Part shown: positions 8,482 to 17,387 of the stretch, one piece after another
How the letters are laid out: every line of letters begins with the position of its first letter
Position numbering within the stretch: the first letter of the stretch is position 1
Source: Defluviicoccus sp.
Lineage (GTDB): Bacteria > Pseudomonadota > Alphaproteobacteria > MPNO01
Assembly: GCA_028821395.1 (NCBI GenBank)
Contig: JAPPGP010000097.1
Span: 30,299-94,298 of the forward strand
Direction: 5' to 3'
Length of the DNA: 64,000 bases
Made by a program: the position numbers and the translations under genes
Notes under the pieces: model-generated
The model's input: only the letters and a program-made list of their open reading frames with translations
What the model was told of the DNA's origin: nothing
The model's database searches: none

Positions 8482-8874
8482 TCAGTCGGGGATGAACGCC
8501 ACCGCCTCGATCTCGACCAGCCATTCCGGATCGACCAGGGAAGCCACCGCGACCTGCGTGCTGGCCGGGTAGGGCTCCTTGAAGGTCTCGGTGCGGACCC
8601 GGTTGATCTCGTCGCGGTAGCGGATGTCGGCGGCGAAGACGGTGATCTTGACGACGTCGTCGAGCGACCCGCCGGCTTCGGCCAGCACCGCCGCGATATT
8701 GGCGAACACCTGGCGGGTCTGGCCGGCCACGTCGCCCTTGCACACCGTGCTGCCGTTCTCGTCCCAGGGGATCTGGCCGGCGACGAACACCGCCCTGCCG
8801 CCGGACACCTCCCAGCCCGGGCTGTAGCTGCCCTTGGCCTGGACGGTCGCGGGTTTGAGCACGCGTTTCGCCAT
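8482..8874 (-). CDS. RidA-like protein lacking the catalytic arginine
   Basis: 130 residues, second RidA-like protein of this block. The fold is complete from MAKRVLKPAT to the VEIEAVAF strand. Counting 15 residues back from the strand glutamate, as in E. coli RidA (Arg105 to Glu120), gives Thr106 in PASTQVAV, so the deaminase arginine is missing here too. The sequence is clearly different from the RidA-like protein at 6445, so this is not a recent duplication. Its stop lies 4 bases from the convergent SDR stop. It is followed upstream, at a 37-base gap, by the glyoxalase gene on the same strand. Confidence 0.86.
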   Translation of the reverse strand: MAKRVLKPATVQAKGSYSPGWEVSGGRAVFVAGQIPWDENGSTVCKGDVAGQTRQVFANIAAVLAEAGGSLDDVVKITVFAADIRYRDEINRVRTETFKEPYPASTQVAVASLVDPEWLVEIEAVAFIPD

Positions 8875-8911
8875 GATCGGTCTCCCTGGTTGGTTGCCGC
8901 CCGGCGCGCGT

Positions 8912-9313
8912 TCAGATCTCGCGCGAGGAGGTCTCGACCAACTCGATCTTGTAGCCGTCCGGATCCTCGACGAATGCGATCACCGTGGTCCCGCCCTTCA
9001 CCGGCCCCGGCTCGCGGGTGATGTTGCCGCCGGCGGCCCGGATTCGCTCGCAGGTATCGGCGACGCTGTCCACCCCGAGCGCGATATGGCCATAGGCGGT
9101 GCCGAGGTCGTAGTCCGAGACGCCGTGGTTGTAGGTCAGCTCTAGCTCGGCCTCGCCGTTCTTGTTGCCGCCGCCGAATCCGAGGAAGGCATTGGTGTAT
9201 TTCTGCGCCGGCCGCTCGGCGGTGCGCAGGAGCTCCATGCCCAGCACCCCGGTGTAGAAATCGATGGAGCGCTGCAGGTCGCCGACCCGGAGCATGGTGT
9301 GCAGGAGGTTCAT
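8912..9313 (-). CDS. gloA: Lactoylglutathione lyase (glyoxalase I)
   Basis: 133 residues, very close to E. coli GloA in length and sequence: [20 protein letters not shown] at the N-terminus and [12 protein letters not shown] near the C-terminus. The four metal ligands are present as His5, Glu58, His76 and Glu124. It converts the hemithioacetal of methylglyoxal and glutathione to S-lactoylglutathione in the cytoplasm. The sequence GPVKGGTTV is of the Ni-type bacterial class. It precedes the RidA-like gene at 8482 on the same strand and may share its transcript. Confidence 0.95.
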   Translation of the reverse strand: MNLLHTMLRVGDLQRSIDFYTGVLGMELLRTAERPAQKYTNAFLGFGGGNKNGEAELELTYNHGVSDYDLGTAYGHIALGVDSVADTCERIRAAGGNITREPGPVKGGTTVIAFVEDPDGYKIELVETSSREI

Positions 9314-9384
9314 GGTCCTTCTCCGTCTCGCGTCGGGATGAGTTCGCCGACCGCCTTATACCAGACGGTCAGCCTCGCGGGGCG

Positions 9385-11085
9385 TCAGTGGGTGTCGAAA
9401 ACCGCCTGGTACCGGGCCAGCGCGTCGCGGATGGCGGCGAGCTCCGCCGCCGTCGGGTTGTCGGGATCGGCGGCCGGCGGCAGGGAGCCGAAGCGCAGCA
9501 GGCAGGCCATCAGCAGGAGCCGCGCCTTGGTCGCCGTCAAATTGGCGCCCGAGACCTGGTAGTCGCTGTAATCCGCGAACCCCTGGGTGTGGCCGCGCCC
9601 GACCCGGACCACGGGCAAGCCGCAGGCGGTCGCCCTGAGCAGCACCGAGTGCCGCGCGGCCGACGTGTTGAGGCCGTAGGGCACCAGCCCCTCGACCACG
9701 AAGCCGGCGAGCCGGCCGAGCGACAGCTTGTGCTCCACCGATTGCGCGAGGTCCTTCTCCAGCGCCGGGTCGTCGCCGATCTCCAGCCCGGCATAGCAGC
9801 CGTTCTTCTCGATCGAGACCACCGGGATGGCGTCGGCGAGCAGCTTGCCGTCGGCGTCCTTGACCGCGATGTCGAAGCGCTCGATGCCCCCGTCCGGGCC
9901 CGCCCGGACCGCGGTCGTCGCGGCGGGCAGGCGGCTCAGATTCACCTCCGAGCCGAAGGTGTGCCGGTAGACCGGCAGGTAGGTCAGCATGAAGCGGCCG
10001 GTATAGTGGACCTGGCCGACGATCCCGCCATGCCCGCCGGTTGCGACATAGCCGCCCGGCCGGGCGTCGACCTTGGCGACCTCGCGGGCCGCGAACACCT
10101 GTTGTTCCTGGATGACCACCGCGCCGCAGCGGTCGCGCCCGTCGGCGTCGGCCCAGACGCGGGATGCGATATAGCGCACGCAGTCGACGATGTTGGCCGG
10201 GCCGTCATTGCTGATCTGGCCCTGCGGGCGCTGGGCGGCAACGCCGCAGATCGGCTTCTCCGTGTCGATCAGGAGGTTGAACCAGTAGGCGCTGTCCTCG
10301 ACGTCGGGGCTGCCCTGGGTCCAGATCACCCCGGCATAGGCGTCGTCCGACACCAGCGCCTGCATGTCGTTGGTCGCCTTGGCGAGCGTCGGGCGGGGCG
10401 GCGGCGCGGTCAGGTGATAGGGCTTGTAGGGAAAGAAGTCCCGGCCCCGGCGCTCCGCCGGAATGTCGCCTTCGCCGGTGTCCGGGCGTTCGGCCTCGGC
10501 CAGGCCGCCGCGGTAGCCGCCGGGCGGAACGCCGCGATGGAAATCGACATCGGCCAGCGCCGAGATCGCGCTGGCGATCCCGGCGTCGTCGACCATCAGG
10601 CGGTCGATTTCCTCGAAGCTGCGCGAGCCGTCGGGATAGAACCCCTGGCGCGCCTCCTCGTCCGCTCCGCCGGGCGTCGCGCATTCCTCCTCCCAGGCCG
10701 CGCCGTCCGCCTGGCGCGCCATGTAGGGCAGCGGGTAGAGCCCGTCCTCGGGCAGCATCTCGATCTCGTAGACCGGCTTGTCGTCGGGCGAGCGCCGTTC
10801 CGGGCTGAACGCCCCGTCGGCGCCGACATAGCCGTCCGGCGGGGCGTAGAGCGCCGCCGAGTCCGCCTCCAGCGGGTGGGCGGAGAACTGCTCGACATAG
10901 ACTTTGGCCGGGGCGGCCAGGCGCTGGCCGCGCAGCGCGTCATAGGGCAGCGGCGCGCCGTTCACCCCGCTCAACAGCTTCAGGCCGTGCTTCCGCCTCG
11001 CCTTGTTCGAGGTCACCAGCGGCGGAGTGTTCTGGATCGTCGCCGTCGGTCCCGCCAGATGCGCGATGCGCACTTTCTCGGCCAT
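9385..11085 (-). CDS. Asparaginase-superfamily protein with long N-terminal extension/insertion
   Basis: 566 residues from the ATG at 11085, which has an AGGGAGAG ribosome-binding site. The asparaginase signature is recognisable but altered: AHLAGPTATIQ (8-18) aligns with the GGTIA threonine region, WTQGSPDVEDSA (255-266) with the HGTDTLEETA block, and NLTATKARLLLMACLLR (515-531) with the C-terminal NL-x2-x-KAR-x-LL helix. The TD pair of the second block is Ser-Pro, and about 240 residues separate the first two blocks where ordinary enzymes have roughly 75. No signal peptide is seen. It diverges from the amide-type ABC/amidase operon at 11254, which suggests a role with amide or related substrates. 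Activity is uncertain. Confidence 0.7.
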   Translation of the reverse strand: MAEKVRIAHLAGPTATIQNTPPLVTSNKARRKHGLKLLSGVNGAPLPYDALRGQRLAAPAKVYVEQFSAHPLEADSAALYAPPDGYVGADGAFSPERRSPDDKPVYEIEMLPEDGLYPLPYMARQADGAAWEEECATPGGADEEARQGFYPDGSRSFEEIDRLMVDDAGIASAISALADVDFHRGVPPGGYRGGLAEAERPDTGEGDIPAERRGRDFFPYKPYHLTAPPPRPTLAKATNDMQALVSDDAYAGVIWTQGSPDVEDSAYWFNLLIDTEKPICGVAAQRPQGQISNDGPANIVDCVRYIASRVWADADGRDRCGAVVIQEQQVFAAREVAKVDARPGGYVATGGHGGIVGQVHYTGRFMLTYLPVYRHTFGSEVNLSRLPAATTAVRAGPDGGIERFDIAVKDADGKLLADAIPVVSIEKNGCYAGLEIGDDPALEKDLAQSVEHKLSLGRLAGFVVEGLVPYGLNTSAARHSVLLRATACGLPVVRVGRGHTQGFADYSDYQVSGANLTATKARLLLMACLLRFGSLPPAADPDNPTAAELAAIRDALARYQAVFDTH

Positions 11086-11253
11086 GGTCTCTCTCCCTGT
11101 CCTTTCCCAGGAGTCTATTTGGCGCCCGCGCACTCAGGCAACCGCGAGTCGAGCAGCCTTGTCGCCCGGAAACCGGGTTGCTACCGTCTTGCCACGCCAA
11201 TCGGGGCGCCGTGCGACCCGCCCGAGCAATGCGGGCGAACCGGAGGGAGGACC

Positions 11254-12492
11254 ATGACCGTCAAACGCCGTTCGTTCATCAAGACATCCGCCGCGGGGGC
11301 CGCGGCGCTCGCCGCCGGGCCGTATTTCTGGCCGAAAGGGGTCTCGGCCGCCGACACCATCAAGGGCGGCGCGATCTACGACCTGTCCGGCGATCTGCAG
11401 CTGTTCGGCAAGAACCAGTGGGCCTGCGCCGAGATGGCGATCGACGAGATAAACGCCGCCGGCGGCGTGCTCGGCAAGAAGCTCGAGGTCAAGACCTACG
11501 ACTCGCAGTCGCAGATGCAGGCCTACAACCAGTACGCCCGCCAGATGGTGCTGCGCGACCGGGTGGCGGTGGTCCAGGGCGGGCTGACCAGCTCCTCCCG
11601 CGAGGTCATCCGGCCGATCCTGCACAAGCTCAAGACGCTCTACTTCTACAACACCAACTACGAAGGCGGGGTGTGCGACCGCAACTTCTTCGCCACCGGC
11701 GCGACGCCGGGCGGCTATGTCGATCTGCTCTCGGGCGAGGCGATGAAGCGCTGGGGCAAGTCGGTCTACATCATGGCCGCCGACTACAATTACGGCCAGA
11801 TCACCGCCAAGTGGATCCAGAAGGCGGTCAAGGACGCCGGCGGCAAGGTGGTGGGCGAGGAGTTCTTCCCGCTGACCGTCAACCAGTTCGGCCCGACCAT
11901 CAGCAAGATCCAGGCGGCCAAGCCCGACTTCGTGATGAACGTCTTCGTCGGCCCGGCGCATGCCTCGTTCTACGGCCAGTGGGCATCGGCCGGCATGAAC
12001 AAGCGCATCCCGATGGTGTCGACGACGTTCGGCGCGGCCGGCGAGGTGGTGCGCATGCCGCCCGAGATCGCCGATGGCATCATGACCTGCTACTCCTACT
12101 ACGAGGACCTCGACATCCCGTTCAACAAGAAGTGGCTGGCCGAGTTCCGCAAGCGCAACGGCACCGATTACGGCTATCTCACCGACGTGCCGCCGAAGGA
12201 CTGGTATGGCTGGATCTTCTGGGCCAAGGCGGTCAACCAGGCCGGCACCACCAAGCGCGAGAAGGTTATCGAGGTGCTGGAAGGCGGGCTCACCGTCGAC
12301 GGGCCGGGCGGTCCGCTCACCATGGACGCCAAGACCCATCACTGCACGATGGACATGTATATCGGCCAGGCGAAGGGCGGGAAGTTCGAGATCCAGAAGA
12401 AGGTGGCCCAGGTGCCGCCGACCAATACCGGCAACCAGTGCGACCTGATCGCGAGGCCCGACACCAATATCATGTACGAGCCCAAGATCTGA
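11254..12492 (+). CDS. ABC importer substrate-binding protein, urea/short-amide type, Tat-exported
   Basis: 412 residues. The N-terminus TVKRRSFIKTSAAGAAALAA is a twin-arginine signal peptide (Arg5-Arg6) with cleavage near VSA/ADT. The mature part follows the type-I periplasmic binding fold of UrtA/FmdD/AmiC-like proteins: GAIYDLSGDLQLFG, AINAAGG-type segment, VVQGGLTSSSREV and YNYGQITAKW. The ATG at 11254 is chosen for the GGAGGGAGG ribosome-binding site 3 bases upstream and the Tat motif. It opens an operon with two permeases, two ATPases, an amidase and an amidohydrolase, so the ligand is probably an amide or urea derivative. No urease genes are present. Confidence 0.88.
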   Translation: MTVKRRSFIKTSAAGAAALAAGPYFWPKGVSAADTIKGGAIYDLSGDLQLFGKNQWACAEMAIDEINAAGGVLGKKLEVKTYDSQSQMQAYNQYARQMVLRDRVAVVQGGLTSSSREVIRPILHKLKTLYFYNTNYEGGVCDRNFFATGATPGGYVDLLSGEAMKRWGKSVYIMAADYNYGQITAKWIQKAVKDAGGKVVGEEFFPLTVNQFGPTISKIQAAKPDFVMNVFVGPAHASFYGQWASAGMNKRIPMVSTTFGAAGEVVRMPPEIADGIMTCYSYYEDLDIPFNKKWLAEFRKRNGTDYGYLTDVPPKDWYGWIFWAKAVNQAGTTKREKVIEVLEGGLTVDGPGGPLTMDAKTHHCTMDMYIGQAKGGKFEIQKKVAQVPPTNTGNQCDLIARPDTNIMYEPKI

Positions 12493-12531
12493 CCGGGAAG
12501 GGGGCGGGATTGCAGCCGTAACGGGCCTCAC

Positions 12532-13398
12532 ATGGACCTTGCGGTCGTCGTCGTCATCCAGATTCTCTACGCGGTCGCCAGCCTGGCGCTGATCAGCATC
12601 GGGCTGGCGATCATTTTCGGCATGATGGGCGTGATCAACTTCGCCCATGGCGAGTTCCTGATGATGGGCGGCTACGCCTTCATCCTGAGCTACAACGCGG
12701 GCGTCAATTTCTGGATCGCGATGCTGGTCGTGGCCCCGCTGGCGGTCACCGTCATCGGGGTGGCGGTCGAACGGCTGATCATCCGCCATCTCTACGGCCG
12801 GGTGATCGAGACCGTGCTCGCGACCTGGGGGCTCAGCCTGTTCCTGATCGGGCTCGCCGCGACCGTGCTCGGCTATCACCAGAAGGGGGTGACGCCGCCC
12901 TTCGGGACGATCCGCATCGGCGCCTACCAGGAGGGCGGCTACACCTTCTTCGTCATCCTGGTGACGCTGGCGCTGATGGCGGCGCTCTATGCCGGGTTCA
13001 AGTACACGCGCTGGGGGCTGATCGCGCGCGGCACGATGCAGAACGCGGCGATGGCGTCGGGCATCGGCGTCAATGTCGATCGGGTCTACGCCACCACCTT
13101 CGGGATCGGCGCGGGGCTGAGCGGGCTGGCCGGCGCGATCCTCGCTCCGATCGCCGGCGTGCTGCCCGAGATCGGCGTCACCTACGTGGTCAAGGCCTTC
13201 ATCACCGTGATCGGCGGCGGGGCGGTGGCGCTCGCCGGCACCGGGGCCGCCGCCTCGCTGTTCGGCGCCGTCAGCCAGGCGGTCACCTTCCTCAGCCGCC
13301 CGGTGGTCGGCGAGGTCGCGCTGCTGGTCGTCGCCATCGTGCTGCTGCGCCTGCTGCCGCTCGGCATCACCGGGCGCTATTTCCGGCGCGGGCTGTGA
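12532..13398 (+). CDS. ABC importer permease, LivH/UrtB type
   Basis: 288 residues, about eight membrane helices, with the LivH-family N-terminal SIGLAIIFGMMGVINFAHGE block and a GVNVDRVYATTFGIGAGLSG block in the coupling region. It forms one half of the membrane channel of a branched-chain-amino-acid/urea-type importer. It lies 39 bases after the binding-protein gene and overlaps the next permease gene by 4 bases. It probably imports the amide-like substrate bound by the 11254 product. Confidence 0.92.
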   Translation: MDLAVVVVIQILYAVASLALISIGLAIIFGMMGVINFAHGEFLMMGGYAFILSYNAGVNFWIAMLVVAPLAVTVIGVAVERLIIRHLYGRVIETVLATWGLSLFLIGLAATVLGYHQKGVTPPFGTIRIGAYQEGGYTFFVILVTLALMAALYAGFKYTRWGLIARGTMQNAAMASGIGVNVDRVYATTFGIGAGLSGLAGAILAPIAGVLPEIGVTYVVKAFITVIGGGAVALAGTGAAASLFGAVSQAVTFLSRPVVGEVALLVVAIVLLRLLPLGITGRYFRRGL

Positions 13399-14402
13399 GG
13401 ATGAGCCGCAGCGCGGCCGGGCTGTGGGCGATGGCGGCGGCCTCGCTGGTCCTCGTCTTCGGCGTGCCGGCGCTGGTCGAGCCCTTCGCGCTGATCGATT
13501 TCACGCTGTTCATTGCGATGGCGATCCTGTCGCTCAGCCTCGCCTTCGTCTGGGGGTTCGGCGGCATATTGTGCTTCGGCCAGTCGGCGTTCTTCGGGCT
13601 CGGCGCCTACACCTACGCGGTCGCCGTCATCAACATGGGCGAGAGCACGCTGCCCATCCTGCTCGGCATCCTGCTGCCGGCGATCCTCGCCCTGGTGCTC
13701 GGCTATTTCATGTTTTACGGCCGGGTGAGCGACGTCTATCTCGCGGTCATCACGCTCGCGGTGTCGCTGGTCTTCTACTACCTGATCGGGGCGTCGGCGG
13801 GGGACGAGTACCGCATCGGCTCGGCCCGGCTCGGCGGCTATAACGGCATGCCCTCGGTGCCGCCGGTCAACGTCCCCGGCGACCCCTCCAGACCGGTCGA
13901 GTACGAGGCGCTCTACGTGCCGGCGGCGGTGCTGCTGGTGATCGTCTATTTCGGTCTGCGCGCTTTGCTCGCCACCAATTTCGGCCGCGTGCTGGTCTCG
14001 ATCCGCGAGAACGAGGCGCGCACCGAGCTGCTGGGCTACGACGCCCGCCTCAACAAGACGCTGGCGCTCGCCGTTGGCGCCGGCATCGCCGGGCTCGCCG
14101 GCGTGCTGTTCTGCGCCTGGGGCGCCTATGTCAGCCCGACCGTTTTCTCGCTGGTGTTCACCGCGCAGATCATCATGTGGATCCTGGTTGGCGGGCTCGG
14201 CACGCTGACCGGCGCGATCCTCGGCTGCGTGCTGATCCAGTATCTCGCCACCTGGCTCGGCGAGTCCAAGATCGCCGAGGTCAATATCGTGCTCGGCGCG
14301 ATCTTCGTCGCCATCGTGCTGCTGGTGCCGAGCGGCTTCGTGCCCATGTTCTCGCGCATCGCCGACTCGCTGGTCCGGCGCCGCGGCGACGCCCGGTCAT
14401 GA
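13395..14402 (+). CDS. ABC importer permease, LivM/UrtC type
   Basis: 335 residues with about ten membrane helices. LSLAFVWGFGGILCFGQSAFFG and VSIRENEARTELLGYD are LivM-type blocks, the second being the ATPase-coupling loop. A GTG at 13395 overlaps the upstream stop (GTGA); an ATG two codons on, at 13401, is an equally possible start. It is the second permease subunit of the importer, and its stop overlaps the ATPase start in ATGA at 14399-14402, so the whole set is tightly coupled. Confidence 0.92.
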   Translation: MRMSRSAAGLWAMAAASLVLVFGVPALVEPFALIDFTLFIAMAILSLSLAFVWGFGGILCFGQSAFFGLGAYTYAVAVINMGESTLPILLGILLPAILALVLGYFMFYGRVSDVYLAVITLAVSLVFYYLIGASAGDEYRIGSARLGGYNGMPSVPPVNVPGDPSRPVEYEALYVPAAVLLVIVYFGLRALLATNFGRVLVSIRENEARTELLGYDARLNKTLALAVGAGIAGLAGVLFCAWGAYVSPTVFSLVFTAQIIMWILVGGLGTLTGAILGCVLIQYLATWLGESKIAEVNIVLGAIFVAIVLLVPSGFVPMFSRIADSLVRRRGDARS

Positions 14403-15145
14403 CCGGGGCGCCGCTTCTGGAGACCCGCGGGCTGACCATGCGCTTCGGCGGCGTGACGGCGGTCGCCGGCGCAGACTTCACCCTCGGCGCGGGCGAGCTG
14501 CGCTGCCTGATCGGCCCCAACGGGGCGGGAAAAAGCACGTTCTTCAAGTGCCTGACCGGCCAGCTCCGCCCGACCGAGGGGGAGATCCTGTTCGACGGCG
14601 CCAGCATCGCGGGCGAGGAGCCGCACCAGATCGCGCGCCGCGGCATCGCCATCAAGACCCAGGTGCCGAGCCTGTTCGACGGGCTGAGCGTGGCCGAGAA
14701 CCTTCGCCTCGCGGCGGCGCGGACGCGCGGGCGGTCCGACGCGAGGGCGGCGGTCGAGGAGATCGTCCGCCTGGTCGGGCTCGCCGAGCGCGCCGGCAGC
14801 CTGGCGAGCCAGCTCCCGCACGGCCAGAGGCAGTGGCTGGAGCTCGGCCTCGTGCTGGCCTGCGATCCCCGGCTGATGCTGCTCGACGAGCCCACCGCGG
14901 GGATGACCAAGCAGGAGGTCGCGCGCACCGCCGAGATCATCCGCGAGATCGGCCGCGACCGCTCGATGATCGTGGTCGAGCACGACATGCAGTTCATCCA
15001 GATGATCGCCGGAAGGGTGACCGTGTTCCACCAGGGGCTCATCCTGGCCGAGGACACGATGGACAACATCCTCGCCGACGAACGGGTGCGCGACGTCTAT
15101 CTCGGCAAGCAGGCCGGCGGCGCGCGGGCAGGCGGCGATGCTTGA
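14399..15145 (+). CDS. ABC importer ATPase, LivG/UrtD type
   Basis: 248 residues. Walker A GPNGAGKST near residue 42, a signature region LPHGQRQWLELG in place of the usual LSGGQ (as in UrtD proteins, which often read SHGQ/PHGQ), Walker B LMLLDEPTAG and the switch His in VVEHDM. The ATG at 14399 overlaps the preceding stop by 4 bases; the frame is open further upstream, but that stretch is inside the permease gene. It powers the amide/urea-type importer together with the 15138 ATPase. Confidence 0.92.
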   Translation: MTGAPLLETRGLTMRFGGVTAVAGADFTLGAGELRCLIGPNGAGKSTFFKCLTGQLRPTEGEILFDGASIAGEEPHQIARRGIAIKTQVPSLFDGLSVAENLRLAAARTRGRSDARAAVEEIVRLVGLAERAGSLASQLPHGQRQWLELGLVLACDPRLMLLDEPTAGMTKQEVARTAEIIREIGRDRSMIVVEHDMQFIQMIAGRVTVFHQGLILAEDTMDNILADERVRDVYLGKQAGGARAGGDA

Positions 15146-15851
15146 GGTCTCCGGGCTGCGGGCGGCCTATGGCCGGATCCCCATCCTCTACGGCATCGAC
15201 CTGGAAATCGGCGCCGGCGAGGTGGTCGGCATCCTCGGCCATAACGGCATGGGCAAGACCACGCTGATGAAGACGCTGATCGGGCTGGTCCCGGCGACCG
15301 GCGGGTCGATCGTCTTCGACGGCGCCGACGTGACCCGCGAGAAGGCCGACCGGCGGGCGCGGCGCGGCATGGGCTACGTCCCGCAGGGCCGCGCGATCTT
15401 CCCCCGGCTCAGCGTGCGGGAGAATCTGCGCATGGCCGCGCTCGCCGCCGGCGGGTCGGACGAGAGCGCCGTGGACGAGGTGCTGGCGGACTTCCCGCGG
15501 CTCGAACCCCTGCTCGAGCGGGAGGGCGGCGCGCTGAGCGGCGGCGAGCAGCAGATTCTCGCCATCGCGCGCTGCCTCTGCACCCGCCCCCGGCTGGTCC
15601 TGCTCGACGAGCCGACCGAGGGAATCCAGCCTTCGATCATCGAGCAGATCGCCGAGAACCTCGCCGCGCTGCGTGCCTCCCGCGGCCTGACGATGGTGCT
15701 GGTGGAGCAGAACCTCGACTTCACCGCCGAGCTGTCGAGCCGGGTGCTGCTGATCCAGAAGGGCGAGATCGTGCGCGCGCTTCCGCCGGAGAGCCTGCGC
15801 GATCCCGAGATCGTGGCGGAGTTCGTGGGCGTGGGCGCGGGCGCCGACTGA
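15138..15851 (+). CDS. ABC importer ATPase, LivF/UrtE type
   Basis: 237 residues. Walker A GHNGMGKTT, Q-loop GYVPQGRAIFPRLSVRENL, signature LSGGEQQ and Walker B LVLLDEPTEGIQPSI. The GHNGMGKTTL Walker A and TEGIQPSI after Walker B are characteristic of LivF/UrtE proteins. The start overlaps the preceding ATPase by 8 bases, and the stop is 11 bases before the amidase, so transport and hydrolysis are encoded on one transcript. Confidence 0.92.
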   Translation: MLEVSGLRAAYGRIPILYGIDLEIGAGEVVGILGHNGMGKTTLMKTLIGLVPATGGSIVFDGADVTREKADRRARRGMGYVPQGRAIFPRLSVRENLRMAALAAGGSDESAVDEVLADFPRLEPLLEREGGALSGGEQQILAIARCLCTRPRLVLLDEPTEGIQPSIIEQIAENLAALRASRGLTMVLVEQNLDFTAELSSRVLLIQKGEIVRALPPESLRDPEIVAEFVGVGAGAD

Positions 15852-15862
15852 GAGAGGGACCG

Positions 15863-17374
15863 ATGTTCAAGACACCGACCGTCGCGCAGCTTCGCGACTG
15901 CGCCGCCGATCTCGGCATGCACCCGTCGGACGACTATCTCGAATCGACGCAGGCCATCGTCGGCCCGCTGGTCGATGCCTACCGCCAGCTCGAAACGATC
16001 CCGGACGACCTGCCCGAGGTGCGCTACCCCCGCACACCCGGCTACCGGCCAGCGCCGGAGGAGAATCCGCACGGCGCGTGGTACGTCAAGACCGCGATCA
16101 GGGGCGCGCGGCGCGGCAAGCTGGCGGGCAAGCGGGTCGCCATCAAGGACAATATCTGCGTCGCCGGGGTGCCGATGATGAACGGCGCCTCGGTGATGGA
16201 GGGCTACGTCCCCGATGTCGACGCGACCGTGGTGACCCGCATCCTCGATGCCGGGGGCGAGATCGCCGGCAAGGCGGTGTGCGAGTATTTCTGCGTCTCC
16301 GGGACCAGCTCGACCAGCGCCACCGGGCCGGTGCACAACCCGCGCAAGCACGGCTATTCGGCGGGCGGCTCGTCGTCCGGCAGTGCCGCCGTGGTCGCCG
16401 CGGGCGATGTCGAGATGGCGCTCGGCGGCGATCAGGCGGGCTCGATCCGCATCCCGTCGAGCTATTGCGGGGTCTACGGCATGAAGCCCACCTTCGGCCT
16501 CGTCCCCTATACCGGCGCGGCGTCGCTGGAGACCACAATCGACCATTGCGGGCCGATGACCGACACGGTCGCCAACAACGCGCTGCTGCTCGAAGTGCTG
16601 GCCGGGCCGGACGAATACGATTCGCGTCAGCGCAGTGTGCGTGTCAACCGCTATACCAGGGCGCTGGGGGAGGGCATCGAGGGCCTCAGGATCGGCGTCG
16701 TCCGGGAGTCCTTCGGCCTGAAGGAGTCCGAGCCCGATGTCGATGCCAAGGTGCGCGAGGCCGCCGACCGCCTCGCCCGCCTCGGTGCCGAGACGGTCGA
16801 GGTCTCGGTGCCGATGCACGCCATGACACGGCCGATCTGGATCCCCATCGGCCATGACGGCGGCTTCGTCACCATGATGACGATGAACGGCGGCGGGCTG
16901 AACCACGAAGGGCTCTACGTCACCTCGATGCTCGACCGCGCCGCCGGCTGGCCGGGCCGCGCCGACGAGTTCGCCGACACGATCAAGATCATCGCGCTGT
17001 TTGGCTACTACTCGCTCAAGACCTATCGCGGCCGCTACTACGCCAAGGCGATGAACCTGCGCCGCCGGCTACGCGCGGCCTACGACGCGGCGCTGGCGGA
17101 TTGCGATCTGCTGCTGATGCCGACCCTGCCGATGAAGGCATCGAAGCTGCCGCCGAGAAACCCGACGCCCGAGGAGACCACCAGAGTCGCCTGGGAGATG
17201 CTGGCCAATACCTGCGGCTTCAACCTCACCGGCCACCCGTCGATGAGCCTGCCCTGCGGGATGGAGGACGGCCGCCCCATCGGGCTGATGCTGACCGGGC
17301 GGCATTGGGAGGAAGGGACGATCTACCGCGCCGCGCACGCCTTCGAGCAATCCGGCGACTGGACGAATTTCTAG
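15863..17374 (+). CDS. Amidase-signature family amidase
   Basis: 503 residues. The Ser-cisSer-Lys triad is intact: Lys95 in AIKDN, Ser170 in SAGGSSSGSA and Ser194 in GGDQAGSIRIPS. The GGDQAGS variant and the length of about 500 match the enantioselective amidases often found near nitrile hydratases; no nitrile hydratase is present here. It would hydrolyse a carboxamide to acid and ammonia in the cytoplasm. It sits directly after the ABC importer genes and 13 bases before the amidohydrolase, so it probably acts on the imported substrate. A clear paralogue is at 30218-31747. Confidence 0.9.
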   Translation: MFKTPTVAQLRDCAADLGMHPSDDYLESTQAIVGPLVDAYRQLETIPDDLPEVRYPRTPGYRPAPEENPHGAWYVKTAIRGARRGKLAGKRVAIKDNICVAGVPMMNGASVMEGYVPDVDATVVTRILDAGGEIAGKAVCEYFCVSGTSSTSATGPVHNPRKHGYSAGGSSSGSAAVVAAGDVEMALGGDQAGSIRIPSSYCGVYGMKPTFGLVPYTGAASLETTIDHCGPMTDTVANNALLLEVLAGPDEYDSRQRSVRVNRYTRALGEGIEGLRIGVVRESFGLKESEPDVDAKVREAADRLARLGAETVEVSVPMHAMTRPIWIPIGHDGGFVTMMTMNGGGLNHEGLYVTSMLDRAAGWPGRADEFADTIKIIALFGYYSLKTYRGRYYAKAMNLRRRLRAAYDAALADCDLLLMPTLPMKASKLPPRNPTPEETTRVAWEMLANTCGFNLTGHPSMSLPCGMEDGRPIGLMLTGRHWEEGTIYRAAHAFEQSGDWTNF

Positions 17375-17387
17375 CGGAGGTGTGACG

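Noticed and set aside
9388..11253. Plus-strand open frame continuous with the ABC binding protein, which would give a 1034-residue fusion
   Set aside because: The first 620 or so residues are antisense to the asparaginase-like gene and Arg/Gly-rich; the Tat signal peptide and strong ribosome-binding site at 11254 mark the real start.
11086..11253. Riboswitch (for example guanidine or glycine type) before the ABC/amidase operon
   Set aside because: Only short GC inverted repeats such as CCCGGAAACCGGG were seen; no conserved riboswitch core could be recognised.
11254..15851. Urea transporter UrtABCDE in the strict sense
   Set aside because: The components resemble Urt proteins, but no urease genes follow; an amidase and amidohydrolase do, so a different amide is likelier. 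Gene symbols were therefore withheld.
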